64,000 nt of DNA, taken from contig NZ_VATK01000001.1 of NCBI RefSeq assembly GCF_006546985.1, positions 1 through 64,000 on the forward strand. Reading direction: 5' to 3'. The translations under genes and the position numbers were made by a program. The notes under the pieces are model-generated. The model was not told where the DNA came from. It did no database searches and was given only the letters and a program-made list of their open reading frames with translations. The DNA comes from Bacillus sp. 03113 (lineage in GTDB: Bacteria > Bacillota > Bacilli > Bacillales > Cytobacillaceae). Positions 45,363-55,432 of the stretch are shown piece by piece. Each line of letters starts with the position of its first letter. Within the stretch, counting starts at the first letter, position 1.

Positions 45363-46640
45363 GTGAAGAAATTAAAAGTTTCTTTAGCAGTGCAGATATT
45401 CATAGGGTTGATACTTGGGATTATTATCGGCGCTGTTTACTACGGCAATCCGTCAGTATCAACTTATTTACAGCCAATAGCTGATATATTTATGCATTCT
45501 ATTAAAATGATTGTGCTGCCTATCGTCATCTCTTCCATTATTGCTGGTATTGCAGGTGTTGGTGATCTAAAGAAGATAGGGAAGCTAGGTTTTAAGACCA
45601 TTCTTTATTTTGAGGTTGTTACAACAATCGCCATTATTTTAGGTTTATTGTTCGGGAACATTTTTCAACCGGGAGCAGGAGTCGATATGGCTCATCTCTC
45701 GAAAACCGATATTTCTTCCTATGTAGAAACAACCAAACATGTGGAAGAACATAGTTTTATGGATACATTTGTAAATATTATTCCTACCAATATTTTTAAT
45801 GCTTTCGTACAAGGAGATATGCTAGCTGTTGTTTTCTTTTCTGTTCTATTTGGAATGGGTGTTGCTGCAATAGGAGAAAGAGGGAAGCCTGTTTTATCTT
45901 TTTTCCAAGGCGTTGCAGAAACGATGTTTTGGGTTACAAACCAAATTATGAAATTAGCGCCGTTTGGAGTATTTGCTTTAATTGGTATAACAGTTTCTAA
46001 ATTTGGATTGTCCTCTCTGATTCCTCTTGGAAAGTTCGCGTTGCTTGTGTATGCAAGCATGATATTTTTAGTTGTGGGAGTCTTTGGATTGATTTGTAAA
46101 ATCGCCAAAATTAAACTGATCCCTTTGCTGCGTTTGGTAAAAGATGAACTCTTGCTCGCTTATTCTACAGCAAGCTCAGAAACTGTTTTGCCAAAGGTTA
46201 TGCAAAAGCTCGAGTCTTATGGATGTCCAAAAGGAATTACATCCTTTGTGCTGCCGACGGGATATACCTTTAATCTAGACGGTGCAACATTATATCAAGC
46301 GTTGGCATCGCTATTTATTGCACAAATGTACGGGATACACTTATCCATCCCTGAACAAATTTCACTGATGCTTGTATTGATGTTAACATCAAAAGGAATT
46401 GCAGCTGTTCCAGGTACATCCTTTGTTGTCCTTTTAGCAACACTTGGCTCTGTTGGTATTCCAGTAGAAGGGTTAGCTTTTATTGCGGGTATTGATCGAA
46501 TTTTAGAGATGGCGCGTACTGCTGTTAACTTGACTGGAAACTGTCTGGCAACGGTTTTTATTGCCAAATGGGAAGGTCAGTTTGATGAAGAAAAAGCAAA
46601 TTCTTATATTGATTCTATCAAGAAGTCAAAAGTAGCTTAA
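45363..46640 (+). CDS. Glutamate/dicarboxylate:cation symporter (DAACS family, GltP/DctA-like)
   Basis: About 425 residues. Start GTG 45363 has AAGGAG about nine bases upstream; a start three codons earlier would overlap the ribosome-binding site. Family hallmarks are the serine-rich STASSETVLPKVMQKLE hairpin, the GYTFNLDGATLYQALASLFI motif, the TSKGIAAVPGTSFVVLLATL hairpin and RTAVNLTGNCLATV. About eight membrane helices with two re-entrant loops. Imports glutamate, aspartate or C4-dicarboxylates; likely under the RpiR regulator upstream. Confidence 0.94.
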   Translation: MKKLKVSLAVQIFIGLILGIIIGAVYYGNPSVSTYLQPIADIFMHSIKMIVLPIVISSIIAGIAGVGDLKKIGKLGFKTILYFEVVTTIAIILGLLFGNIFQPGAGVDMAHLSKTDISSYVETTKHVEEHSFMDTFVNIIPTNIFNAFVQGDMLAVVFFSVLFGMGVAAIGERGKPVLSFFQGVAETMFWVTNQIMKLAPFGVFALIGITVSKFGLSSLIPLGKFALLVYASMIFLVVGVFGLICKIAKIKLIPLLRLVKDELLLAYSTASSETVLPKVMQKLESYGCPKGITSFVLPTGYTFNLDGATLYQALASLFIAQMYGIHLSIPEQISLMLVLMLTSKGIAAVPGTSFVVLLATLGSVGIPVEGLAFIAGIDRILEMARTAVNLTGNCLATVFIAKWEGQFDEEKANSYIDSIKKSKVA

Positions 46641-46690
46641 TATGACATATATAAGATGATGTTTATATAATTAATTTAGATAGTTGGATA

Positions 46691-46736
46691 AAGAAGTTAT
46701 TTTGATTATTTGTGTTCAAAATAGCTTCTTTTTTTA
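46691..46736 (+). terminator. Terminator after the symporter gene
   Basis: Arms AAGAAGtTATTTTG/CAAAATAgCTTCTT followed by seven T. Confidence 0.85.
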
Positions 46737-46869
46737 CGCTTTATAATAATAGTGGGGACACACTAACTTTATTTACGATGGAAGTTACTCATTCTGGCAG
46801 TTTTTATGCCTGAAGCGGATCAACCAATCATTTTAATTAATCTACTGTGGGGTCAGACACTTTTTTTGA

Positions 46870-46908
46870 GCGTTTCGAATTAATCGGGGGGTACCGTATC
46901 ATAAATAA
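46870..46908 (+). repeat. rlmH-3'-end-like attachment scar D (best preserved)
   Basis: 39 bases reading AFRINRGVPYHK-stop in frame, against [12 protein letters not shown]-stop in rlmH. Only four base differences, three of them synonymous third-position changes (CGG/CGA, CGA/CGG, AAG/AAA) and one GAA to GTA. Same orientation as rlmH, 21 kb away. Confidence 0.88.
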
Positions 46909-46996
46909 CTGCGAAAAGGTGGGCGTAGTGTATACATAATTCAGCTTTAACCTTAAGTATCCAGCATTAAGTTCAAAGGGCACCTACAAAGCTATG

Positions 46997-47023
46997 AAAA
47001 GCTGACTCAATCGTAGAGTCAGC
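46997..47023 (-). terminator. Terminator of the amine-oxidase-N-like gene
   Basis: GCTGACTC/GAGTCAGC stem; TTTTCATAG on the minus-strand side. Confidence 0.65.
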
Positions 47024-47035
47024 CGCTCTCCTTAA

Positions 47036-47776
47036 TTATTCAATTTCTTGTTGTTCTTCATCCGTAATAAAGTAATTGTGAATGTCATAATGAGGAATTT
47101 CAAAACCTGTATGTCCATGAGATTGAAACTCTATATCAACTTGAACAACTGGAGGCATCGGTACTCCTTTCATTCCTTCTAGGTTCACATGATTTTTTCC
47201 TTGTATGAAGTCTTCTTGATCGATCATATATTCAAGGAATACTAGTTTTCCATTGTAAACGCCGTAAATTGGTCCAATTGGAAGATCTCCTGCTTCAGGA
47301 TTTGCCCAATGTTCTCCCATTTTAGGTATAGGCTGAGGATTTAATTGAATCGTCCCTTTTGGAAGAGCAAGAACATAGCACTCATTGTTATCTTCGTCCC
47401 AGCTAACCTTTTGTGCATCTACAGCTACTGCCAAATCATTGATATTTGCAGTTGGTTCTCCTGACTTAATTCGGATATTAATGGTTTTCCCATTAAACGT
47501 TACTAGCTTATCTTTCTTTGAGTATTCATAGCTTTTATCAAATAATGATGCGAATTCTTTTACCGATACATATAGTTTCTCACCTGCGAAATGGTTCAAC
47601 TCGGACTTTATACCTACCCCATTCACAAGAACTTTTGGGATACTCTGCTGATGTGATGTACTTGATGACTCTACTTTCTGTTGCTTTTTCTGAGACTGGC
47701 CTCCAGAGTAAGCAAAGACCACACTAGCTGTTACTATTAAAATACCACATGCAATTAATGCAATTAATTTCTTCAT
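47036..47776 (-). CDS. Secreted protein with copper-amine-oxidase N-like domain
   Basis: 246 residues. Signal peptide (about 1-22), Ser/Gln-rich linker, then a Cu_amine_oxidN1-like stalk domain (about 48-135; IPKVLVNGVGIKSELNHFAG, LYVSVKEFASLF). The C-terminal domain (about 145-240) has MGEHWANPEAGDLPIGPIYG and several His (QSHGHTGFEIPHYDIHNYF), resembling proteins annotated DUF5602/TTHB210-like; that match is from memory. Possibly a metal- or ligand-binding extracellular protein. GGAGA-type site upstream. Confidence 0.65.
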   Translation of the reverse strand: MKKLIALIACGILIVTASVVFAYSGGQSQKKQQKVESSSTSHQQSIPKVLVNGVGIKSELNHFAGEKLYVSVKEFASLFDKSYEYSKKDKLVTFNGKTINIRIKSGEPTANINDLAVAVDAQKVSWDEDNNECYVLALPKGTIQLNPQPIPKMGEHWANPEAGDLPIGPIYGVYNGKLVFLEYMIDQEDFIQGKNHVNLEGMKGVPMPPVVQVDIEFQSHGHTGFEIPHYDIHNYFITDEEQQEIE

Positions 47777-47807
47777 ATCTAATAATCTCCTTTTATATAA
47801 TGACTAT

Positions 47808-48674
47808 TCATTCATTTTTCCAACGAGAAACGGTTTCTGCTACGAAAGCTTCAAATGAATTGGGCTCACGTAGTAGCAATTGCTTCTGGAGTATGAAGTC
47901 TTGATCTGTTCCCAGACAACCAAAATTTTGAAATGATTCATACATAACCCGAAAATCTTGAGCAAGCCATTCTGGCATCATCGTAATAGCCTGTTGATAC
48001 CATGTATCCAGATTATCTCCAATATAACGAACAGTAGTACCAGTTATACGACTATAGGTTTCAGCGATTGCTTCCCCTGTTAATACTTCTGGTCCATTAA
48101 GGGGGTATTCCTTTCCTTCATATCCACTGAGAAGGAGTGCGTTTGCAGCTGCATAGGCGATATCGCCTACATCGACTCGATGCAATCCAACCGAACCGAG
48201 CGGATGTGGATAGATCCCATATTGAAGAATTGCTTCACGAAAATAGTAATCATTCTGGAAAAAATTGTTCGGTCGTAAAATCGTATAATTCATCCCCGAT
48301 TGCTTAATCGCTTCTTCGATCCCAATCTTACTTTTAATATGAGGAATGTGTAACATGTGCTTATACATTGGAACGGATAAGAATACGATTTTAGGAACAC
48401 CTGCTTTTCTTGCCGCATCAACGGCTGCAATTCCTTGGCTCGTTTCCGTCTTAGACAGACCGGTTAAGAGAAAAACGGCATCCAATTGATCAAATGCTCT
48501 CTCTAAGCTTTCAGGTACTTCCAAATCTCCTTGGACCCATTCTAAGTTTAGATTCATATGCTGATATTTACTTGGATCTCGTGTAAGAATGCGAACGGAT
48601 GCTTTGCGTTTTAAAAGCTCTGAAACCAGCTGACTTCCTACCGTACCTGTACCTCCGATAACAAGAATATTCAT
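47808..48674 (-). CDS. NmrA-like NAD(P)-binding SDR protein
   Basis: 288 residues. N-terminal dinucleotide motif LVIGGTGTVGSQLVSELLKR (GGTGxVG), a RDPSK-type NADP-selecting turn, and LRPNNFFQNDYYF typical of atypical SDRs of the NmrA/HSCARG group (redox-sensing or quinone reductase-like; lacks a clear YxxxK). It is followed upstream by the hemerythrin-like gene with a three-base gap, so they form an operon. Confidence 0.85.
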   Translation of the reverse strand: MNILVIGGTGTVGSQLVSELLKRKASVRILTRDPSKYQHMNLNLEWVQGDLEVPESLERAFDQLDAVFLLTGLSKTETSQGIAAVDAARKAGVPKIVFLSVPMYKHMLHIPHIKSKIGIEEAIKQSGMNYTILRPNNFFQNDYYFREAILQYGIYPHPLGSVGLHRVDVGDIAYAAANALLLSGYEGKEYPLNGPEVLTGEAIAETYSRITGTTVRYIGDNLDTWYQQAITMMPEWLAQDFRVMYESFQNFGCLGTDQDFILQKQLLLREPNSFEAFVAETVSRWKNE

Positions 48675-48677
48675 CCC

Positions 48678-49373
48678 TTATAACCCAGCCCCTTCTGGTT
48701 TGATTTCTTCAAGTGCTGTTTTCAACTGTATCCAACTTATTTGGTCTAGGCGGGATTCTGCTAATCTCAAAACTCCTGCATACGCTTCTTTCGGTGCAAA
48801 TTTCTTCATTCCACTTAACATCTCTACTCGTTCCTGATGGCTCATTGCTGGAATCATATAGTGCAAAAAAATAGACATCGTTTGCGGTGGAATGGATGAA
48901 CGGATATTTATGGAGATCTCTTTTATTTGGTCATCCGTTAGATGCTCCCATAACGCCTTCATTCCAGGCCCCTCTTCATTTTGAAGGTGGAAAAAGTAAT
49001 CCGCTGTAAAGTGGTTTAGATCTTTACTAATTTGGTACCAGACCTTCTGATGCTGGGCGGGATCTTGCTTTTTCAATTCCAACTGATCCACTAGTTCAAC
49101 AAGCTTCTCAAGATTTTGTTCCAATACACTGTGCTCTTCTTCCAATAGATGTAAAGTCTCAGGTGCATATTTTTCGTAAAATTCATTAATATGTGCATCC
49201 TCATCTCTTGAATGGGCTTCCAGAATGATCACAACCTGCTTAAACTCCTCGACAAAAGATTTCACTCTCTCGTTATCAGAACTGTCGATCGATCCTGCTT
49301 GATAGCATAATCCGCTTAATGCGAAGCGGATTCCCTTGTGTACTTGAGCATATAGATCAAAACGATTAAACAT
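48678..49373 (-). CDS. Hemerythrin-like (HHE) domain protein
   Basis: 231 residues from ATG 49373 (AAGGAGAG upstream; ATG 49412 adds 13 residues). Four-helix HHE pattern with QVHKGIR, EAHSRDEDAHINEF, LLEEEHSVLEQNL and LNHFTADYFFHLQNEE supplying His/Glu ligands for a di-iron or haem-like site. Plausible oxygen, NO or redox sensing role together with the NmrA-type partner. Transcribed away from the LuxR-type gene's terminator. Confidence 0.8.
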   Translation of the reverse strand: MFNRFDLYAQVHKGIRFALSGLCYQAGSIDSSDNERVKSFVEEFKQVVIILEAHSRDEDAHINEFYEKYAPETLHLLEEEHSVLEQNLEKLVELVDQLELKKQDPAQHQKVWYQISKDLNHFTADYFFHLQNEEGPGMKALWEHLTDDQIKEISINIRSSIPPQTMSIFLHYMIPAMSHQERVEMLSGMKKFAPKEAYAGVLRLAESRLDQISWIQLKTALEEIKPEGAGL

Positions 49374-49523
49374 GTTTAACTCTCCTTTGGTTTTGGTTTT
49401 TATATGAACCATTCGTTCATACTTATAAAATTATCATGACTGTAATTAGGGGCATATCGAGTAAATAACGTATTCTTTTTAACGAAGATTACGTATTTCT
49501 TTTTTTCAAAGCGTAATATACGT

Positions 49524-49565
49524 AAAAAGCCGCTATTACCCTATTAAATTGGGTGAATAGCGGCT
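49524..49565 (-). terminator. Terminator after the LuxR/LAL gene
   Basis: AGCCGCTATTaCCC/GGGtgAATAGCGGCT stem; TTTTTACG on the minus-strand side. Confidence 0.85.
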
Positions 49566-49578
49566 AACCTCATTCTGT

Positions 49579-52536
49579 TTAATGTTTATCAAGTGAAAGA
49601 TCAAATTTCATTAGATATTTTACAAGAGATGCTCTAGAGTTGATACCAAGACGTCTGTAGATGTTCTCAAGATGAGTACTTACGGTCCGCGGACTAATAA
49701 TAAGAGCCTCTGCAATTTCTATGTTCGTTAATCCATCAGACACTAAACGGGCAACTTCCATTTCTCTTTTGCTTAATTCTGTTTCTTTGTAATTAGAGTT
49801 TTTCGTGTTGCGCTTGGTCAAACGAACCCCAAGTTTTTTTAATAGTGCTTGCGTCAGGTGCAAATCATATTCAGCATCTAGATGCTCAAATATTTCCATA
49901 CACTGGAGTAAATTTTTTTTAGATTCATCTGGATCATTATCTAGTATCATTTCAGCATAGAAAAGTAATGACCGCGAATGTTCTAATGGCATTTTTAACT
50001 TTTTAAAATGGTTGGCTGCTTCAATTATGTGGACCAAAGCAGGTTCCCTATTCCCTAATGCAAAATCAACTTTACTATATAATCGTTTTCCTAGTGCCCA
50101 AGAGAAAAGATTTTCTTCAATGTTGCCAACTAGAAGTTCTTTTGCTGATTCTAGGGCTCCAATACGATCGCCTGCGGCCAATTGTATCTCCCCCCACAGT
50201 GCCAAGTTGAAAAAAGGATATACAACGTAATAAGGTCGTGTTTGATCCATAGAAGCATAGTATTCAGCTGCTCTTTCTGTACCTAATGCAATCATCATCT
50301 CGATCGGAGCCAGCATATCCATTAAGTGCCCATCTTTTATTGGGAAGGCAGGGATAAGACGTTTCATTTCGTCTAGGCAAAACTGAGCATCTGTAAACTT
50401 ACCCATCCATGCATAAACGCTCCCTTTTGTAATATGGGCATAGATTAAAGGTCTACCAATGTCGATTCTCCTTGCTTTTGCGAAGCTCATATCGATTTTG
50501 GGTAGAGCCAGTTTCCAATTACCACTTAAGAGATCTGCTTGAACCTGTATCCAATAACTACGGATCTCATATTCAAGAATACGCATTCTCTTTGCGACTT
50601 CAAAGGCTTTCTGTGAGTATCTTCTACTTAACTCGTACTGACCGCAGAAGATAAAATTGATTGAGCTTACGTAGCAACCGCGGAATAGCGCTTCATCTTC
50701 AACCTCCATTTTGCCAAGGTCTTCGATCAATATTTGAACCTTCCCAGGCATGTAATTTTCCTTATAGACGTAGCATGTCCAATAATCGATTTCCGCTACT
50801 TTTGCTTGAGCCGCAGCTTCGGGTGTTCCAACCAGCTTGTGTACCTCTTGAATTTCTTCATATACTTGGCAATATTCCACAGGTCTTTTAAGTCGGCTTA
50901 AAAAAACCAGACTAGTTAGCAAAAGTTCATAGCGGACTTCAGGCGAATCATGCTGTCTTCTAGCTATAGCCAGACCATCCTCCAAATACTGCAAGGACAG
51001 TTCAATGTCTCCTGATTCCCAAAAGATAATAGACAATAATCCATGCAAACGTGCTATCTCTTTTTGATCGTTATATTGAACATATGTACGAATGGATTCT
51101 AGACAATACCGCTGGGCCTCACTGCGTTCTCCCAGCATTTTATGGGCTATCCCTAAGCGTTTTAGGAGGCATGGAATTCGACTTTTTTCCTCAGCGATCT
51201 TACCTGTTTGGATGAGCTGCAGGACAGATTTATAATACTTTACGGCAGATACATAAGCATATAATGAAAGGGCTCTCTCTGCTTCCTTGAGGAAAACGTT
51301 TATGGTTTGTACAGGGTCTGCTTCAGGCCCAGCGCCATAATACAAATGAGCTAAATACTCAACATCATCATAGCCACTCTCCTCTAGTACCTCAATGAAA
51401 AATTTATAGGCACGTCGGCGTACCATAATAGGAAGCTCTTCGTAAACGACTTCCTTAACTAAAGCATGGTAGATACCGTAATGTACCTCCATCTCCTGAA
51501 TTTCTTCATAAATAAGTCCTGTTGATTTGAGCCTTTGAATAGCTAATAAAAAGTCATCTTCATTCATCTGTGTGAGACGATGGAGGATTCGATGGGATAC
51601 AGTACCCTTTGATATAGCTGTATAGAGGAGAACTTTTTTATCCTTGGATTGAATTCTTTGAATACGAACTTTAATCAGCTCTTTAATTCGATATGGAATG
51701 GTATCGATTGAGTGTACGGAGAGAGTCCAACCTCCATCTTGCATGGATAATGCGCCTGTTTCAAGTAAAGAATGAAGCAATTCATCTATAAACAAAGGCA
51801 CTCCTTCAGAATGTTTCATGATTAAAGGAATAAAGCCGTCCGGTAAGGTACTCCCCAGTTGGTCAGTAAGTAGACGGGTAACCCCTATTTCACTCAGGCG
51901 GTTAAGGTGAAATTCTTTAAAGAATTCTTCTTTTCGTAAGGATTGAATGAATCCGCTTATATTAGGGTTGATCGATAGTTCAAAGGTATCAATCGTTAAA
52001 ATTAGAATCAAAGGAGTGATACCCATTCCACGGCTCAAGTAATGGAGAAATTCCAAGGAAGCAGGATCAGCGAAATGCAAATCCTCCTGAATGATCAAAA
52101 GTGGCTGTCCTTCCGCCATTCGTTCCACAAGACAAACCAATGACTCAAATAGACGTGTCTTTTCTAATGCAGGGTCTCCTACTTTTGGTGGCTCAGGAAG
52201 CTGTAATCGGCGAAATAGCTTCCCTAAATCTGGAAGATCCTTCGTCCAAGCTGTTATTTTATCTGGATCTATACCTCGGAAATTCTGATTAAACATTTCA
52301 ATAATCGGAGTGTAAGCAATATCACTTCCGACAGAATAAGAGCGGCCAAGCAAGATTTTGCATAGAAGCTCACTTGCTATATTCATGATTTCCTGGGTAA
52401 GCTTGGTTTTCCCAATACCGGGTTCACCCATTATGGTCACAACTGTTCCCTTTCCATCCATAAGGTTTTCAATGATTGCAGGAATTTGGTTTAAGTATTT
52501 CTCCCTCTCAACAATCTGTGATTTTTTTATTATCAT
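49579..52536 (-). CDS. Large ATP-binding LuxR-type regulator (LAL family)
   Basis: 985 residues: N-terminal AAA/STAND ATPase with Walker A GEPGIGKT (37-44) and Walker B-like [11 protein letters not shown], a long TPR-like helical region (about 400-900), and a C-terminal LuxR helix-turn-helix ([20 protein letters not shown] followed by [20 protein letters not shown], about 915-975). MalT-like proteins of this type activate when bound to a small ligand. It is divergent from the split PEP-utilising pair, the obvious candidate target. Confidence 0.9.
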   Translation of the reverse strand: MIIKKSQIVEREKYLNQIPAIIENLMDGKGTVVTIMGEPGIGKTKLTQEIMNIASELLCKILLGRSYSVGSDIAYTPIIEMFNQNFRGIDPDKITAWTKDLPDLGKLFRRLQLPEPPKVGDPALEKTRLFESLVCLVERMAEGQPLLIIQEDLHFADPASLEFLHYLSRGMGITPLILILTIDTFELSINPNISGFIQSLRKEEFFKEFHLNRLSEIGVTRLLTDQLGSTLPDGFIPLIMKHSEGVPLFIDELLHSLLETGALSMQDGGWTLSVHSIDTIPYRIKELIKVRIQRIQSKDKKVLLYTAISKGTVSHRILHRLTQMNEDDFLLAIQRLKSTGLIYEEIQEMEVHYGIYHALVKEVVYEELPIMVRRRAYKFFIEVLEESGYDDVEYLAHLYYGAGPEADPVQTINVFLKEAERALSLYAYVSAVKYYKSVLQLIQTGKIAEEKSRIPCLLKRLGIAHKMLGERSEAQRYCLESIRTYVQYNDQKEIARLHGLLSIIFWESGDIELSLQYLEDGLAIARRQHDSPEVRYELLLTSLVFLSRLKRPVEYCQVYEEIQEVHKLVGTPEAAAQAKVAEIDYWTCYVYKENYMPGKVQILIEDLGKMEVEDEALFRGCYVSSINFIFCGQYELSRRYSQKAFEVAKRMRILEYEIRSYWIQVQADLLSGNWKLALPKIDMSFAKARRIDIGRPLIYAHITKGSVYAWMGKFTDAQFCLDEMKRLIPAFPIKDGHLMDMLAPIEMMIALGTERAAEYYASMDQTRPYYVVYPFFNLALWGEIQLAAGDRIGALESAKELLVGNIEENLFSWALGKRLYSKVDFALGNREPALVHIIEAANHFKKLKMPLEHSRSLLFYAEMILDNDPDESKKNLLQCMEIFEHLDAEYDLHLTQALLKKLGVRLTKRNTKNSNYKETELSKREMEVARLVSDGLTNIEIAEALIISPRTVSTHLENIYRRLGINSRASLVKYLMKFDLSLDKH

Positions 52537-52735
52537 CTTTAGAAAACAATCCTTCCTTAAGGAGTCATGGTTTAATTAATTATCTTAAGATATATATTCT
52601 CCGTATTGTAAACTTATTCCTTTGCTCTATCTTGTTATTACATGTATATAAATACGTCATTCACCTGATAGAGGAACAACTTATTTATTCGTATAATGAT
52701 CTTAGGAATGCATTACTAGTAAGGAGTGTTAGTTT

Positions 52736-53581
52736 TTGCGTAGGATTATTCCTTTTTCAGAAACACAGGCTGAAGATGCTATCGGCGGAAAGGCCGAAAA
52801 CCTTGCGCTTCTTTTTCAGTCCCAATTCCCTGTTCCAAAAGGTTTCATCATCACGTCTTATGCATTTGAGCTTGAAATTCAGAGAAGCGACAATCCTGAT
52901 TGGTGGATTTATCCTAATTCATTGTCTAAAGAAATTGAAGAAGCGTATAAAGCATATGTTAACCCTCCTGTGGTCGTTCGTTCCTCCTGTTCCGCAGAAG
53001 ACCTAGAGACGGCCTCATTTGCTGGACAATTTGTAACGCTTCTTAATATTACCTCAGTTAATTTACTAGAATCGATTAAGCGCTGTTGGCTTTCAGTCTA
53101 TCAGAGCCATGCCCAATCCTATCTGGCACAAAGATTTTCTGCAGTTGACCAAGTACCAGCTATGTCCATTATTGTTCAGGAATTAATAGATGCGGATGTA
53201 GCAGGGGTTATCTTTAGTAAAAATCCCATTACAGGCAACGAAGACGAGATTGTAATAAATTCAAGTTTTGGATTAGGTGAGGCGGTTGTTTCAGGCTTAG
53301 TCACTCCAGACTTTTTCATCCTTTCAAAACAAGGGAATGCGATCCTTAAAAAGGAACTTGGAGATAAAGAATACAAAGTTGTTCTCTATCAGGATGGGAC
53401 ACGTATACTCGAAATGCCCCCAGAAGAAAAATCAAGTTTTAGTTTACGAGAGGAACAGCTGTATGAACTAAAGAAAATAACTATGGACATTGAAACAATT
53501 TTTGGTTATCCCGTTGACCTTGAGTTTGCATATCGGCAAGGAAAACTCTATATCCTACAAGCAAGACAGATTACAACTTAA
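52736..53581 (+). CDS. PEP/pyruvate-binding domain protein (ATP-grasp half of a rifampin-phosphotransferase-like enzyme)
   Basis: 281 residues from TTG 52736 (AAGGAGTG upstream). Contains only the PPDK N-terminal ATP-binding domain: IGGKAENLALLFQ, VVVRSSCSAEDLETASFAGQ and the end motif DLEFAYRQGKLYILQARQIT. The swivelling His domain is encoded by the next gene 11 bases on. Together the two have 821 residues, about the length of single-chain Rph enzymes. The substrate is unknown; it could also belong to a PEP-synthase-like pathway. Confidence 0.85.
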   Translation: MRRIIPFSETQAEDAIGGKAENLALLFQSQFPVPKGFIITSYAFELEIQRSDNPDWWIYPNSLSKEIEEAYKAYVNPPVVVRSSCSAEDLETASFAGQFVTLLNITSVNLLESIKRCWLSVYQSHAQSYLAQRFSAVDQVPAMSIIVQELIDADVAGVIFSKNPITGNEDEIVINSSFGLGEAVVSGLVTPDFFILSKQGNAILKKELGDKEYKVVLYQDGTRILEMPPEEKSSFSLREEQLYELKKITMDIETIFGYPVDLEFAYRQGKLYILQARQITT

Positions 53582-53592
53582 AGGAGAGTATC

Positions 53593-55215
53593 ATGATTCC
53601 CTATATATCAGAATGGAAAAAAAGTTTGATACTTAGCGAAAGTGAAAAACAGCAAGGATATTGGATGCTAGATGATACCCACTTCACCAAACCATTAACA
53701 CCTCTTTTTGCATCCTTTATGATACCTGCCGTAACTACTGGAACCAAAAGAGCCTTTGAAAACATGAAAATGCCAATCACTCAATTCATTGTTAAGTCCG
53801 ATAATGGATATTATTATCAAACGATGCCTCCTCATCCAGAGCCATGTGAAGAGAGAATGATCAAGCATAAGAAAAAAATGGATGAATTTTTTCCTCAGAT
53901 CAAATCATATTTAGAGCGCAAGGTTAATGAATTCTATATGCCATTCTATAAGAAGTTGGGTGAACGATCTGTTGGGAATTTATCGTTGAAACAAGCATTG
54001 GACTTTGTTGAAGAATTACAGGAATTCTATTCGAAAGCCTGGCAGTACCACTTTGAAATCACCATACCCAGAACATCTTTGGCGGTTGCATTGGAGGAAG
54101 TTTATCGACAGGTAACTGGAGAAGAGAATACTAAGGTTGTATATGATTTGTTGCAGGGGGTTATGAATATGTCTCTTGAAACGGATCGTGGATTATGGCT
54201 CTTAGCCAATCAGGTCAAATCCTCAGCATTTCTACGCTCTGCTCTTACGACATCTGAGAATCCAGTCGAATCGATGGAGCATACAACCGAGGGAAGGGAA
54301 TTTATGAAGGATCTAAAGGACTTCTTAAGTATCTATGGTCACCGTACAGCTCTTACCCATGAGTTCACTGAAGAAACTTGGTTTGAGAATCCATCCTTTT
54401 CCCTGTCTATTATTATGAACTACGTACAAAAAGATTACGATTTCGATGCGGAGTTCAATCAAGTCATTGCTGAACGTCATGCAAAGGTGAAAGAATTATT
54501 CGAACGCCTTCCCGATGGTGAACTGACGAACCTTTTTAAAAAGATGTATAAATGGGCATTAGCCTGTTGGGGCGCTGATGAGGATCATCATTTTTATATC
54601 GATGCGATGATTGCTGCAAAATCGCGCTACTTCCTTAAGAATGTAGGACGAACCTTAGTTCAGCATCAGATTATTACATGCAAAGAGGACATTTTCTTCG
54701 TATACCTTGACGATTTGTTGGAAGTCTTACATGAGCCTAAGGCTCTCCATGATGTCGTTGAGCAAAATAAAAATAGATTTAAAGAATATCAGAACATAAA
54801 ACCGAAGCCATTCTTTGGTACTCCACCAAACCTACCCCCAGATCTGGTGATTGAACGTATTTTTGGATTGCCCCAAGACGTCAGGGAAGAACAAGGGAAA
54901 TCCTTCAAAGGAAACGCTGCTTCTGCGGGCATTTATACTGGAAGGATTAAGGTCATCTACAGGCAAGAAGACTTCGCAAAGCTAAATAAAGGTGATATCC
55001 TCGTGTGTAAAACAACGACACCACCATGGACTGTTCTATTTTCAATTGCTGGCGCCCTTATTACTGATGCTGGTGGAATCCTGTCGCATGCCAGCATAAT
55101 TGCTAGGGAATATAAGCTTCCTGCAGTTGTCGGAACGAAGGTAGCAACATCCATATTAAAGGATGGGGATCAAGTGACTGTAGATGGTACCAATGGGGTT
55201 GTATACTTTTTATAA
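53593..55215 (+). CDS. PEP-utilising enzyme: substrate and mobile His domains of a split Rph-like enzyme
   Basis: 540 residues. A long helical domain (about 1-440) corresponds in position to the rifampin-binding domain of Rph. The C-terminal mobile domain has the phospho-His motif TDAGGILSHASIIAREYKLP and AVVGTKVAT. AAGGAG precedes the ATG. It needs the preceding protein for ATP binding, so the two should form a complex that phosphorylates a small molecule via a phospho-His. Whether the substrate is a rifamycin is not shown by the sequence. Confidence 0.82.
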   Translation: MIPYISEWKKSLILSESEKQQGYWMLDDTHFTKPLTPLFASFMIPAVTTGTKRAFENMKMPITQFIVKSDNGYYYQTMPPHPEPCEERMIKHKKKMDEFFPQIKSYLERKVNEFYMPFYKKLGERSVGNLSLKQALDFVEELQEFYSKAWQYHFEITIPRTSLAVALEEVYRQVTGEENTKVVYDLLQGVMNMSLETDRGLWLLANQVKSSAFLRSALTTSENPVESMEHTTEGREFMKDLKDFLSIYGHRTALTHEFTEETWFENPSFSLSIIMNYVQKDYDFDAEFNQVIAERHAKVKELFERLPDGELTNLFKKMYKWALACWGADEDHHFYIDAMIAAKSRYFLKNVGRTLVQHQIITCKEDIFFVYLDDLLEVLHEPKALHDVVEQNKNRFKEYQNIKPKPFFGTPPNLPPDLVIERIFGLPQDVREEQGKSFKGNAASAGIYTGRIKVIYRQEDFAKLNKGDILVCKTTTPPWTVLFSIAGALITDAGGILSHASIIAREYKLPAVVGTKVATSILKDGDQVTVDGTNGVVYFL

Positions 55216-55261
55216 TCCAATAACATAATTGTAAAATTAGAAAGCTTGTGGAAAAGAAAGA

Positions 55262-55291
55262 AAGTCGCTTTACTATTGTTAGAGCGACTTT
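55262..55291 (+). terminator. Hairpin after the split Rph-like operon
   Basis: AAGTCGCT/AGCGACTT stem; only a short T-run follows. Confidence 0.5.
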
Positions 55292-55367
55292 CGAAAATTA
55301 AAGATATTGGATGTTAATCCCGTGTGATAACGAAGTAGTTACTACGGTAAAACACGAGTAAATTTGA

Positions 55368-55417
55368 TGAAAAAAGAGCGAAGCCAAGAAACTGTTGCAT
55401 TAACGGTTTTCTTGGCT
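55368..55417 (-). terminator. Terminator after ahpF
   Basis: AGCCAAGAAAC/GTTTTCTTGGCT stem (55382-55417) followed on the minus strand by GCTCTTTTTTC. Confidence 0.75.
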
Positions 55418-55432
55418 ACGCATCTTCGTTCA

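Larger units (their letters stand above)
46737..47035. other. Gap with transposon-end-like motifs and scar D
   Basis: No gene. AGTGGGGACACACTAAC (about 46751) and CTGTGGGGTCAGACAC (about 46848) resemble sequences flanking Bacillus REP-associated transposase genes and bracket about 100 bases. The second directly abuts scar D at 46870-46908. The terminator of the next minus-strand gene is at 46997. Confidence 0.4.
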
